A stretch of 64,000 nucleotides of DNA, from positions 434,001-498,000 of the forward strand of contig NZ_OX638201.1 of NCBI RefSeq assembly GCF_951805225.1. Reading direction: 5' to 3'. The stretch comes from an uncultured Flavobacterium sp. GTDB lineage: Bacteria > Bacteroidota > Bacteroidia > Flavobacteriales > Flavobacteriaceae. The notes under the pieces were generated by a model. That model was not told the DNA's origin. It did not search any database and saw only the letters and a program-made list of their open reading frames with translations. Position 1 is the stretch's first letter. Each line of letters starts with the position of its first letter. The translations under genes and the position numbers were made by a program. This document shows, piece by piece, positions 1 through 8,718 of the stretch.

Positions 1-425
1 CTTTAGATTCCTTAAAAGAGGATTATAATATTATAAATGGTAAACTGGTGATTAAAGATTTTAAAGCAGAATATAACCTAAAACCAAAAGGCGATTCAAT
101 ACTTTTGACACGGAAAATGATTGATACTTTATTTAGATTTTCACTAAATCAGAAAGCAAAACGTATTAATGGTCAGTTGGTTTTAAGTAGAAAAGATTCT
201 GTATTTTGGAATGTTCAGTTTCTTTCAATTGAAAAAAATACAATTAAGTTTAAAAATCTTTATGAAAAAGAAGATTTAAAGAAGTTAGATTCAGTTACCC
301 AAATTAAAGGTAAAATGTTAGATTCAACTTCATATTTAATAAAACCAACGCGACGTGAGTTTAAAAATATCTTTAAAATTAAACATTTGGGAACGGATGC
401 TGAGTATAAAAAGGTTTCAAAATAA
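1..425 (+). CDS. Hypothetical protein, 3' end of a gene cut by the window edge
   Basis: The frame is open right back to the left edge (reading from base 3), so the N-terminus lies outside the window and the GTG at 48 is not a convincing start. About 140 residues are visible before the TAA at 423-425. They are hydrophilic, rich in lysine and serine/aspartate pairs, and have no membrane segment. Short alternating strands with recurring DS-x-L/LL and NG-K/Q-LV patterns suggest a beta-rich fold of repeated units, perhaps the end of a larger secreted or periplasmic protein. I recognise no family and assign no function. The reading frame is intact up to its stop. Confidence 0.6.
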   Translation, partial: LDSLKEDYNIINGKLVIKDFKAEYNLKPKGDSILLTRKMIDTLFRFSLNQKAKRINGQLVLSRKDSVFWNVQFLSIEKNTIKFKNLYEKEDLKKLDSVTQIKGKMLDSTSYLIKPTRREFKNIFKIKHLGTDAEYKKVSK

Positions 426-452
426 GATTTTTGATTTGTTTTATTTTCAAGT

Positions 453-663
453 GTAATATGTGTAGTCCCTACGGGACATTTGTGTGGGGATGATTATTTT
501 CTACCGACATTTAATCTCTACGAGATATATTAACTAGAGGCATTGTTTTGTTATTTTTGAAATATTGTTTTACTAAATATACTCCGTTAGGAGTAACATA
601 TCGGTAGAAAATGTTCCAGAAAATCACCCCACGCAAATGTCTCGTACGGACTACACATATTAC
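453..663. repeat. REP/BIME-like palindromic element
   Basis: This fills most of the 355-base gap before the YihY gene. The outer arms (453 to about 510 and about 600 to 663) are an imperfect inverted repeat beginning GTAATATGTGTAGTCC and ending with its complement. Both arms carry TCTACCGA (500-507, complement at 602-609). Four small hairpins lie inside: GTCCC-TAC-GGGAC (465-477), ATCTC-TAC-GAGAT (514-526), ACTCC-GTTA-GGAGT (581-594) and a weaker one at 639-651. The loop core stays TAC or TAAC (GTTA on this strand) while the first three stems change sequence and keep pairing, as in REP elements mobilised by REP-associated tyrosine transposases. No transposase is in the window. The rest of the gap (664-780) is A+T-rich and holds only the promoter region. 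Confidence 0.75.
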
Positions 664-780
664 ACAGATATATTAAAAATGAAATTTAAACATGGTTAAA
701 ATATAAAATTCATCTAAAATACAAGAATTCAAAATTTTTGAAAATTCCTTAAATTTGAGAGAATATCAAAAATACAGTTC

Positions 781-1740
781 ATGAAAATTAAAAATATATT
801 CTCCAAAACTTGGTTTCTTCTAAAAAATACCTTTTTAGAATTTAACGATGATAATGCAATTAAGCTGAGTGCAGCATTGGCATATTACACCATATTTGCC
901 TTGCCGCCTTTATTAATTATTATAATCACAATTTGTGGTTTCTTTTTTGGAGAAGAAGCTGTAACAGGAGAATTGTATGGACAAATTAATGGTTTGGTAG
1001 GTAATGGCGCGGCGAGTCAAATTCAGGAAGCTATAAAAAATGTGCAGTTATCCGGCGATAATCTTTTTGCAACAGTATTTGGAATCGTTATGTTGTTAAT
1101 TGGAGCATCTGGAGTTTTTGCTGAAATACAAAGTTCCATAAATTTTATTTGGGGATTACGTGCAAAACCAGACAAAGGGATTAAGAAATTTATTCAAAAT
1201 CGCTTAATGTCATTCTCTATGATTGCTTCAGTAGGATTTTTAATGTTGGTCAGTCTTTTTATAAGTACAACTTTAGACTTACTGAGTTCACGTTTAAAAG
1301 TATATTTTCCAGAGAGTACTGTTTATTTATTTTATGTGGTTAACCTAGTTATTGTGCTGGCGAGTATTACAACTCTTTTTGCCATTATTTTTAGAACATT
1401 GCCTGATGGAAAAATAAGATGGAAAGATGCTTTTATAGGATCAGGAGTTACAGCTGTCCTTTTTATGATTGGTAAATTTGCCATTGGTTTTTATTTAGGT
1501 AGTTCTACGGTTGCTTCTGTGTATGGTGCGGCAGGTTCTGTTATAATAATTCTGGTTTGGGTTTATTATTCGGCAATAATTCTTTACTTTGGAGCAGAAT
1601 TTACGAAAGTCTATGCTAAGTCTTATGGAGGAAAAATTTATCCAAACGAATATTCTGTAGAAATAGCAAAAGAAATTTATGAAATCGACAAACCCAAAAA
1701 AGAACCCATAGAAGAAACATTACAAAAAGAGAAACCATGA
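781..1740 (+). CDS. YihY/virulence factor BrkB family membrane protein (UPF0761)
   Basis: The 319-residue protein has about six membrane helices spread over residues 28-270. The family pattern is present: an early LSAALAYYTIFALPPLL segment (residues 29-45), a middle LIGASGVFAEIQSSINFIW region (about 100-118), and a late YGAAGSVIIILVWVYYSA helix near residues 244-262. The cytoplasmic tail is charged and rich in lysine and glutamate. The family lies in the inner membrane. Its biochemical role is unsettled, and the old names ribonuclease BN and BrkB do not describe a proven activity. The stop overlaps the next ATG (ATGA), so it is co-transcribed and translationally coupled with the FMN reductase gene. 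Confidence 0.9.
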   Translation: MKIKNIFSKTWFLLKNTFLEFNDDNAIKLSAALAYYTIFALPPLLIIIITICGFFFGEEAVTGELYGQINGLVGNGAASQIQEAIKNVQLSGDNLFATVFGIVMLLIGASGVFAEIQSSINFIWGLRAKPDKGIKKFIQNRLMSFSMIASVGFLMLVSLFISTTLDLLSSRLKVYFPESTVYLFYVVNLVIVLASITTLFAIIFRTLPDGKIRWKDAFIGSGVTAVLFMIGKFAIGFYLGSSTVASVYGAAGSVIIILVWVYYSAIILYFGAEFTKVYAKSYGGKIYPNEYSVEIAKEIYEIDKPKKEPIEETLQKEKP

Positions 1741-2261
1741 AAATAGTAGCCTTTGGAGGAAGTAACAGTCAGCATTCTATCAACAAACATTTTGCAACTT
1801 ATGCAGCAAGCTTATTTGAAAATGCAGACGTCGAAGTTTTGGATTTGAATGATTTTGCAATGCCATTATTTAGTGTTGATTTAGAAAAAGAAATCGGTCA
1901 GCATGAACTTGCAAAAGCTTTTCTGAAAAAAATAGAAAGTGCTGATGTTTTAGTTATTTCTTTAGCAGAAAATAATGGAAATTATTCTGCGGCTTTTAAA
2001 AATTTGTTTGATTGGAGTTCCAGAATAACCAAAGAGGTTTTTCAGCAAAAAGCTACTTTATTATTAGCAACTTCTCCGGGACCTAGAGGAGGAGCTTCAG
2101 TTTTAGAAATTGCCAATAATGCTTTGCCAAGATATGGGGCACAAATCAAAGCGACTTATTCATTACCAACTTTCAATGCTAATTTTAATCTGGAGGAAAA
2201 TAAAATCTCAAATACAGAGTTAGATAAAGAATTAAAAGACATTATTAAGTCTAGTTTTTAA
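1737..2261 (+). CDS. NAD(P)H-dependent FMN reductase family protein
   Basis: The 174-residue flavodoxin-like protein has the N-terminal phosphate-binding loop GGSNSQHSINK (residues 7-17), a central SADVLVISLAENNGNYSAAFK segment around the flavin site, and the SPGPRGG motif near residue 113 that is usual in this family. Members reduce FMN, azo compounds or quinones with NAD(P)H as cytoplasmic, usually dimeric enzymes. The substrate cannot be told from sequence. The start overlaps the YihY stop by four bases. The transglutaminase-like gene follows after three bases, so a four-gene plus-strand operon is plausible. Confidence 0.85.
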   Translation: MKIVAFGGSNSQHSINKHFATYAASLFENADVEVLDLNDFAMPLFSVDLEKEIGQHELAKAFLKKIESADVLVISLAENNGNYSAAFKNLFDWSSRITKEVFQQKATLLLATSPGPRGGASVLEIANNALPRYGAQIKATYSLPTFNANFNLEENKISNTELDKELKDIIKSSF

Positions 2262-2264
2262 TCT

Positions 2265-3242
2265 ATGATCCTAAAAAAGATTGCCTTCATATTCCTTTTC
2301 CTGAGTTTTATTTTTCCGCATTTGTCGTATTCTCAAAAATACGATGCGATTGATAATATAGTACTGAAATATCCCAAGCATTTTGGTTCTACAGAAAGTC
2401 TTGCCGAAAGAATTCAAAAAGATTTTACAACAGAACATGATAAAGCAAGAGCGATTTACAGCTGGATTGCTTTGAATATAAAATACGACTACAAAGCTTA
2501 TTTAAATCCGCCAAAATCAATACGATTTAGCTACAGAAATGAAGCCGAAAAACAGAGACAAATAGAAGCATTAAAAGATAAAACGTGGCAAAAAGCATTT
2601 GATTCTCAAAAAGCGGTTTGCGAAGGTTTTACACTTTTATATCAGCGTTTAGCTACTTTAGTTGGTTTGAAAGCAGAAGTTATTCGTGGCGATTCAAAAA
2701 GATTATTGAGTGATATTGGCCGCGAAAATTTACAATCAAATCACGCCTGGAATATGGTTCAGATTGACAGAAAATGGATTTTGGTCGATGCAACCTGGGG
2801 ACAAGGATATTATGACAGTAACAAAAAAGCAATGGTGAATTATTTTAATTCTGTTTATTTTGATACTGATCCCAAGTACTTTTTTGCGAAACATTTTCCT
2901 GATTCGGGAGTTTATCTGAATGAAAAATTAAACAAAGACGATTTCTTAAATGGACCTCTTATTTTTGATGCAACAATCGAAGGAAATTATGAAATTTTAT
3001 CGCCTGATTCGGGAATTATAGAAGCAAATGATGGAGATAAAATTACTTTCAGAATTAAAAATATTTCAAAAGCAGATACACTTTTTTATGTGAAAAAAGG
3101 AAAAGCAACTAAAATCGAAAATCCAAGAGAAGTAAGAGGATCATTAGAATTTCAGGTTACTTATGATAAAAAAATGGGATCTTATATTACTTTCTTTTTG
3201 TATCAAAATAGTATCGCATCTTTCAAAATACTTCCAAAATAA
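2265..3242 (+). CDS. Secreted transglutaminase-like domain protein, copy 1
   Basis: The 325-residue protein begins with a signal peptide (hydrophobic residues 5-20, then SYSQ, a probable cleavage zone). A transglutaminase-like fold follows, with all three catalytic positions visible: Cys in KAVCEGFTLLYQ (about residue 119), His in SNHAWNMVQID (about 159) and Asp in ILVDATWGQGYYD (about 175). An N-terminal helix with the pattern EHDKARAIYSWIALNI is typical of bacterial and kyphoscoliosis-peptidase-like members. The C-terminal 100 residues look like a beta-sandwich domain. Secretion and an intact triad suggest an active periplasmic or surface protease or cross-linker, but the substrate is unknown. 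It is paralogous along its whole length to the next gene. Confidence 0.85.
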   Translation: MILKKIAFIFLFLSFIFPHLSYSQKYDAIDNIVLKYPKHFGSTESLAERIQKDFTTEHDKARAIYSWIALNIKYDYKAYLNPPKSIRFSYRNEAEKQRQIEALKDKTWQKAFDSQKAVCEGFTLLYQRLATLVGLKAEVIRGDSKRLLSDIGRENLQSNHAWNMVQIDRKWILVDATWGQGYYDSNKKAMVNYFNSVYFDTDPKYFFAKHFPDSGVYLNEKLNKDDFLNGPLIFDATIEGNYEILSPDSGIIEANDGDKITFRIKNISKADTLFYVKKGKATKIENPREVRGSLEFQVTYDKKMGSYITFFLYQNSIASFKILPK

Positions 3243-3286
3243 TAAAACAACTTATTAAATTTTACTTTTTACAATTTAAACCTCTT

Positions 3287-4270
3287 ATGACACTAAGAAA
3301 AATCGTCTTTGCATTCTTTTTATTAAATATTGTTTCTATCAATCTATCTTATTCACAACAATACAGCGCGATTGATAGTCTTGTTTTGAAATATCCAAGT
3401 TTTGGAAGTACAGAAAAATTAGCCGAAAGAATAAAAAAAGATTTTACATCAGAACATGATAAAGCGCGAGCAATTTATAGTTGGATTGCTTTGAATTTGG
3501 ATTATGACTTAAAAACGTATTTAAATCCGCCAGAACCAAAAACTTTTACTTCTAAGAATGAAGCAGAGAATGCCAAACAAATTCAATTAGCGCATACAAG
3601 TACAACTCAGAAAACATTTAGATCTAAAAAAGGAGTATGCGAAGGATTTTCTTTATTGTACCAGCATTTGGCTACATTATCGGGATTAAAATGTCAGGTC
3701 GTAGTTGGAGATTCTAAAAGATTATTGAATGATATTGGAAGAAAAAGATTAGGATCAAATCATGCTTGGAATACAGTTCAAATCGACGGAAAATGGATCT
3801 TAATTGATGCTACGTGGGGAAATGGGTATTTTGATGAGAAGCGTCAAGTTGTTGTAAAGAAATTTACGTCAATTTATTTTGATATGGCTCCGGAATATTT
3901 CTACATGACACATTTTCCAGAATCGTCAATGTATGCAGGTAACACCGGAAATAAAGAAGCGTTTTTAAATGGACCACTTATTTATGATGAATATGTAGAT
4001 AATTCCTGCGAAATTTCAGCTCCATATTCAGGAATTGTTCATGCAAATGATGGCGATAAAATAACTTTTCAAATTAAAAATATTTCAAGAATCGAGAATC
4101 TTTATTATTTGAATAAGAAAGAAGAACATGTCAATATTGAAAACGCAAAAGAAAAAGACGGAGCATTAGAATTTCAGGTTACTTATAATAGAAAATATGG
4201 CCGATTTATAACTTTTTTTCTTTATAACCGAGCTCTTGTAGCTTTTAAAATTGTTCCTAAACAAATATAA
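3287..4270 (+). CDS. Secreted transglutaminase-like domain protein, copy 2
   Basis: The 327-residue tandem paralogue of the preceding gene has the same order: signal peptide ending SYSQQ, helix EHDKARAIYSWIALNLDYD, catalytic Cys in KGVCEGFSLLYQ, His in SNHAWNTVQID, Asp in ILIDATWGNGYFD, and the same C-terminal beta-rich domain with NGPLIYD and NDGDKITFQIKNIS. The copies are collinear with few gaps, so this is a local duplication that has diverged in both halves while keeping the active site in each. The 44-base gap between them is A+T-rich and shows no clear promoter or terminator, so they are probably transcribed together. Confidence 0.85.
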   Translation: MTLRKIVFAFFLLNIVSINLSYSQQYSAIDSLVLKYPSFGSTEKLAERIKKDFTSEHDKARAIYSWIALNLDYDLKTYLNPPEPKTFTSKNEAENAKQIQLAHTSTTQKTFRSKKGVCEGFSLLYQHLATLSGLKCQVVVGDSKRLLNDIGRKRLGSNHAWNTVQIDGKWILIDATWGNGYFDEKRQVVVKKFTSIYFDMAPEYFYMTHFPESSMYAGNTGNKEAFLNGPLIYDEYVDNSCEISAPYSGIVHANDGDKITFQIKNISRIENLYYLNKKEEHVNIENAKEKDGALEFQVTYNRKYGRFITFFLYNRALVAFKIVPKQI

Positions 4271-4358
4271 TCCAGATGTTTGTCTAAAGGATTTTCTTCT
4301 TTTATCGAATTGACGTATCTTAGCAATTACGGTTTTTGATAATTAACAGTGCCAGATT

Positions 4359-5534
4359 ATGGAAACAACTTTCCTGAAATCAATTTTAGATAATGATTTC
4401 TACAAATTTACGATGCAGCATACTGTAATAAAACTTTTTCCAAAGGCAAGAGTTCGTTATGGTTTTATAAATAGGGGAAAACATGTTTTTCCGCCAGGAT
4501 TTGCAGATTTACTTCGAAAATCTGTTGATGCAATGGCCGATTTGCGATTGACAAAAGAAGAAAAACTATATTTATCGCATCATTGTCCGTATTTAGATCC
4601 AACGTATTTCGACTTTTTACACGGATATGTTTATGATCCGTCAGAAGTTCAAATTAGTCAGGAAGGATCAGAAATAAAAGTTACTGTTGAAGGATATTGG
4701 TATCGCACGATTTTATGGGAAGTGCCTTTGATGGCTTTGATTTCGGAGCTTTTTTATAAATCCAATCATTTAATTCGCTTAAACGACGAAGCTGTAAAAG
4801 AGCTTACCAAAAACAAAATAGATAATTATAACAAACTTGGAGTTTCGATTTTAGAATTTGGTACAAGACGTCGTCATTCTTATGATGTGCATGTTTTGAT
4901 AAATGATACACTACGAACATTTGGTTCAGAAAGTTTTATAGGAACCAGCAATGTACATTTTGCAATGGTTAATAATATCAGGCCTTTAGGAACTCATGCA
5001 CATGAATGGTTTATGTTTCATGCGGCGCAATATGGGTTTAAAATGGCTAATTTTATGAGTCTCGAGCATTGGACGCAAGTTTATGGTGGAGATTTAGGAA
5101 TTGCCTTGACGGACACTTATACGACTGAAATTTTCTTTAGTCAATTTGATAAAAAATATTCTAAACTTTTTGATGGAGTTCGTCATGATAGCGGAGATCC
5201 AATTGAGTTTGCCCAAAAAGTAATTTCACATTATACTAAAATGGGAATTGATCCGAAATCTAAAGTGATTGTTTTCTCGGATTCTTTAAATTATGATAAA
5301 GTAAAAAGTATAACCGATTTTTGTAAAGATAAAATCAAAATGTCGTTTGGTATAGGAACCAATTTTACCAATGATGTAGGTTTGCCATCTATGAATATGG
5401 TTATAAAACTAACCGAAGTTAAACTTGAAAACAGATATTGGGAAGGAGTTGTAAAACTTTCTGACGAGAAGAATAAAAACACGGGAACGCCCGAAATGAT
5501 TGAATTGGCTAAAGAAGTACTGGGAATCAAATAG
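4359..5534 (+). CDS. pncB: Nicotinate phosphoribosyltransferase
   Basis: The 391-residue cytoplasmic enzyme converts nicotinate, PRPP and ATP to nicotinate mononucleotide in the Preiss-Handler NAD salvage pathway. Length and motifs fit PncB: N-terminal LDNDFYKFTMQ (about residues 10-20), EFGTRRRHSYDVH near 168, the conserved histidine region GTHAHEWFMFHA near 210, ALTDTYTTEIFF near 249 and the PRPP-site RHDSGDP near 275. It is preceded by its own 88-base gap and followed by a 120-base gap before parE, so it is probably transcribed alone. Confidence 0.95.
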   Translation: METTFLKSILDNDFYKFTMQHTVIKLFPKARVRYGFINRGKHVFPPGFADLLRKSVDAMADLRLTKEEKLYLSHHCPYLDPTYFDFLHGYVYDPSEVQISQEGSEIKVTVEGYWYRTILWEVPLMALISELFYKSNHLIRLNDEAVKELTKNKIDNYNKLGVSILEFGTRRRHSYDVHVLINDTLRTFGSESFIGTSNVHFAMVNNIRPLGTHAHEWFMFHAAQYGFKMANFMSLEHWTQVYGGDLGIALTDTYTTEIFFSQFDKKYSKLFDGVRHDSGDPIEFAQKVISHYTKMGIDPKSKVIVFSDSLNYDKVKSITDFCKDKIKMSFGIGTNFTNDVGLPSMNMVIKLTEVKLENRYWEGVVKLSDEKNKNTGTPEMIELAKEVLGIK

Positions 5535-5696
5535 TATTATTTTGTTTCAAAGTTGATTTTTTATATTTTTAACGGTCGTATTATTTTAAAATCAATTTAA
5601 ATAGAATTCAAAGCTGTTATAATTCGTAACAAAAAAGAAATACGCTTTCATTTTTTGACTATAAATGGTACATTAGCCAAAAATCCAATTTACTTT

Positions 5697-7568
5697 ATGC
5701 TAGAGCAAAATCAATATACCGAAGATAATATTCGATCACTCGATTGGAAAGAACATATCCGTATGCGTCCCGGGATGTATATCGGAAAATTGGGAGATGG
5801 ATCTTCGCCGGATGATGGTATTTATATTCTGTTAAAAGAGGTTTTAGACAACTGTATCGATGAGTTCGTAATGGGCTCAGGAAAAACTATTGAAGTGACT
5901 ATCAAGGATAAAACGGTTTCTGTTCGTGATTACGGACGTGGAATTCCGTTAGGAAAAGTAGTCGATGTTGTTTCGAAAATGAATACCGGAGGAAAGTACG
6001 ATTCTAAAGCTTTCCAGAAATCAGTAGGTTTAAATGGTGTCGGAACAAAAGCAGTAAATGCACTTTCAAATTATTTTAGAGTAGAATCTGTTCGTGATGA
6101 TAAACAAAAAGGAGCAGAGTTTTCAGCAGGAAATTTAGTTTTAGAAGAAGATATAATCGACACTACGAAGCGAAAAGGAACAAAAGTTACTTTTACGCCG
6201 GATGAATCGATCTTTAAAAATTACAAATTCCGTATGGAATATGTAATTAAAATGGTTAAAAACTATTGTTACCTAAACAATGGTTTGACGATTATTTTTA
6301 ATGGTGAAAAATATATTTCGGAAAATGGACTTCGTGATTTATTAGAAGAAACTATAAATGCTGAAGATCTTGAATATCCAATTATTCACTTGAAAGATCA
6401 CGATATTGAGATCGCTTTAACGCACAGTAAAACGCAATATAGCGAAGAATATCACTCTTTTGTCAACGGTCAGAATACTACACAAGGAGGAACGCACTTA
6501 GCGGCTTACAGAGAAGCTATTGTAAAAACGATTCGTGAGTTTTACAACAAAAACTTTGAAGCATCTGACGTTCGTAAATCGATCGTAAGTGCGATTAGTA
6601 TCAAGGTAATGGAACCGGTTTTTGAATCTCAGACCAAAACTAAATTAGGTTCTACAGATATGGGTTCTGATGATGGAACGCCACCAGTTTCTGTACGTAC
6701 GTTTGTAAACGATTTTGTAAAGAATAAATTAGATAATTATTTACATAAAAATCCTCCAACAGCAGAAGCATTATTGCGTAAAATTCTGCAAGCTGAACGT
6801 GAGCGTAAAGAATTATCAGGAATTAGAAAATTAGCGACAGATCGTGCTAAAAAAGCGAATCTTCATAATAAAAAATTAAGAGATTGTCGTGCGCATCTTC
6901 CAGATACAAAGAATCCTAGAAACTTAGAAAGTACGCTTTTTATTACCGAGGGAGATTCGGCTTCCGGATCGATTACAAAGTCGCGTGATGTGAATACTCA
7001 AGCGGTTTTCAGTTTACGTGGTAAACCTTTGAATTCCTACGGAATGACAAAGAAAATTGTGTATGAAAACGAAGAATTCAATTTACTGCAAGCGGCTTTA
7101 GATATCGAAGACGGATTGGAAAAATTGCGTTATAACAATATCGTAATCGCAACCGATGCCGATGTTGATGGTATGCACATTCGTTTGTTATTGATTACGT
7201 TTTTCCTTCAGTTTTTTCCTGAGTTAATCAAAGAAGGACATTTATATATCTTGCAAACACCGCTTTTCAGGGTTCGAAATAAAAAAGAAACCATCTATTG
7301 TTATTCAGATGAAGAAAGAAAAGATGCGATCGAGAAACTAAAACCAAAACCAGAAATTACCCGATTTAAAGGTTTGGGAGAGATTTCGCCAGATGAGTTC
7401 AAAAACTTTATTGGAGAAACCATTCGACTTGATCCAATTATGATGGATAAAAATACTTCGATTGAGCAATTATTGTCTTTCTATATGGGAAAAAATACTC
7501 CGGACAGACAAGAGTTTATCATCAAGAATTTGAAGGTTGAATTGGATGCGGTTGAAGAGGAAGTTTAG
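5697..7568 (+). CDS. parE: DNA topoisomerase IV subunit B
   Basis: This is the ATPase subunit of topoisomerase IV, which decatenates daughter chromosomes and relaxes supercoils together with ParC. From the ATG at 5697 it has 623 residues. The frame extends upstream to a TTG at 5655, but the MLEQNQYTEDNIRSLDWKEH start matches the family better. Visible are the GHKL ATPase asparagine box (EVLDNCIDEF), the glycine-rich YGRGIPLG and GLNGVGTKAVNALS segments, the Toprim motif ITEGDSASGSI, the metal-binding DADVDGMHIR and the C-terminal RFKGLGEI. In many relatives parC follows directly; here a nuclease gene lies between the two. Confidence 0.95.
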   Translation: MLEQNQYTEDNIRSLDWKEHIRMRPGMYIGKLGDGSSPDDGIYILLKEVLDNCIDEFVMGSGKTIEVTIKDKTVSVRDYGRGIPLGKVVDVVSKMNTGGKYDSKAFQKSVGLNGVGTKAVNALSNYFRVESVRDDKQKGAEFSAGNLVLEEDIIDTTKRKGTKVTFTPDESIFKNYKFRMEYVIKMVKNYCYLNNGLTIIFNGEKYISENGLRDLLEETINAEDLEYPIIHLKDHDIEIALTHSKTQYSEEYHSFVNGQNTTQGGTHLAAYREAIVKTIREFYNKNFEASDVRKSIVSAISIKVMEPVFESQTKTKLGSTDMGSDDGTPPVSVRTFVNDFVKNKLDNYLHKNPPTAEALLRKILQAERERKELSGIRKLATDRAKKANLHNKKLRDCRAHLPDTKNPRNLESTLFITEGDSASGSITKSRDVNTQAVFSLRGKPLNSYGMTKKIVYENEEFNLLQAALDIEDGLEKLRYNNIVIATDADVDGMHIRLLLITFFLQFFPELIKEGHLYILQTPLFRVRNKKETIYCYSDEERKDAIEKLKPKPEITRFKGLGEISPDEFKNFIGETIRLDPIMMDKNTSIEQLLSFYMGKNTPDRQEFIIKNLKVELDAVEEEV

Positions 7569-7587
7569 AAATTTAAAATAATATATA

Positions 7588-8694
7588 TTGCCAGACGGTC
7601 TTCAAAATAAAGTCATTTTTAAACAAGTTGCGGAGTTATTGCAAAATGCCCGACAACAGGTTTTGCGTACCGTAAATTCAACAATGACAATTACTTATTT
7701 TGAAATTGGAAGAATTATTGTTGAAGAAGAACAAAATGGGAATGATAGGGCAGAGTATGGAAAGCAGTTATTAAAAAGCCTTTCAAAGGAATTAACAAGG
7801 GAGTTTGGGAAAGGATTTTCTCTTAGAAATCTAGAACAAATAAGACAGTTCTATATGACTTATTCAAAATCTGAGTCACTGACTAGGATTTTACAAATTC
7901 AAAAAGCGCAGTCACTGACTGCGGAATTCAAATCTCAAAAAGCGCAGACACTGTCTGCGCTTTTTGAGAGACTAGATTATCAAACTTTGTCTTCATTTTT
8001 TAAGCTGACTTTCAGTCATTATATTTTTTTAATGCGAATTGATGATGAAAAGGAAAGACGTTTTTACAAAATCGAATCTGAAAAACATAATTGGAGTGTT
8101 AGAGAGTTAAAACGTCAATTTGATACGGCGCTTTATACAAGATTAGCTTTAAGTAGAGATAAGGAAGGAATTTTAAAACTTTCTGAAAAAGGTCAAATAA
8201 TAGAAAAACCAAAAGATCTTATTAAAGATCCTTATATACTTGAATTTTTAGGATTACCGGAATTACATCAATATTCGGAATCTCAATTAGAACAAGAAAT
8301 CATTAATAAACTAGAGCATTTTCTACTAAAATTAGGTCATGGTTTTACTTTTGTTGCAAGACAAGAAAGAATTACATTTGATGATAAACATTTTAGAATT
8401 GATCTGGTTTTTTATAATAGAATCTTAAGATGTTTTGTACTTATAGATTTGAAAATTGGCGAGTTAAAACATCAGGATTTAGGTCAAATGCAAATGTATG
8501 TCAATTATTACGACAGAGAAATGCGATTGGAAGATGAAAACAAAACCATTGGAATTGTACTGTGCCAAAATAAAAGTGAATCTGTAGTAAAATATACTTT
8601 ACCAGAAAATAATGAGCAAATTTTTGCCAGTAAATATAAAACCGTTTTGCCAAGCGTTGAGGTTTTAAAACAACTCATCGAAAACAAATATTAA
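7588..8694 (+). CDS. YhcG/DUF1016-type PDDEXK nuclease domain protein
   Basis: The 368-residue protein has an N-terminal DUF1016 helical domain (residues 1-90, with TYFEIGRIIVEEEQNG and YGKQLLKSLSKELTREFG), a linker of four 12-residue repeats (about 95-142), a helical FSHYIFLMRI segment, and a C-terminal PD-(D/E)XK nuclease core with FRIDLVFYNR then FVLIDLKIGELKHQDLGQMQMYVNYYD (read as two motifs near 270 and 290). The start is a TTG at 7588; the first ATG lies inside the conserved domain. YhcG proteins are probable DNA-processing or defence nucleases of unproven role. The gene reads as clearly richer in A+T than the flanking parE and parC, which suggests a later insertion into a parE-parC operon. 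Confidence 0.85.
   Translation: MPDGLQNKVIFKQVAELLQNARQQVLRTVNSTMTITYFEIGRIIVEEEQNGNDRAEYGKQLLKSLSKELTREFGKGFSLRNLEQIRQFYMTYSKSESLTRILQIQKAQSLTAEFKSQKAQTLSALFERLDYQTLSSFFKLTFSHYIFLMRIDDEKERRFYKIESEKHNWSVRELKRQFDTALYTRLALSRDKEGILKLSEKGQIIEKPKDLIKDPYILEFLGLPELHQYSESQLEQEIINKLEHFLLKLGHGFTFVARQERITFDDKHFRIDLVFYNRILRCFVLIDLKIGELKHQDLGQMQMYVNYYDREMRLEDENKTIGIVLCQNKSESVVKYTLPENNEQIFASKYKTVLPSVEVLKQLIENKY
7874..7969 (+). repeat. Tandem 36-bp-period palindromes inside the nuclease gene
   Basis: Three palindromes centred on bases 7879, 7915 and 7951, exactly 36 bases apart, lie within the coding frame. Unit 1 is AGTCA-c-TGACT. Unit 2 is CGCAGTCA-c-TGACTGCG (7907-7923). Unit 3 is a perfect 37-bp palindrome (7933-7969) with 18-base arms around one central C. 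Units 2 and 3 differ by a T-to-A change in the left arm matched by A-to-T in the right arm, so pairing is kept. In protein they give 12-residue repeats (SESLT.., AQSLT.., AQTLS.., and a fourth diverged YQTLS..). Confidence 0.85.
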
Positions 8695-8718
8695 AATTAT
8701 AATTTCGAATATAATTAA

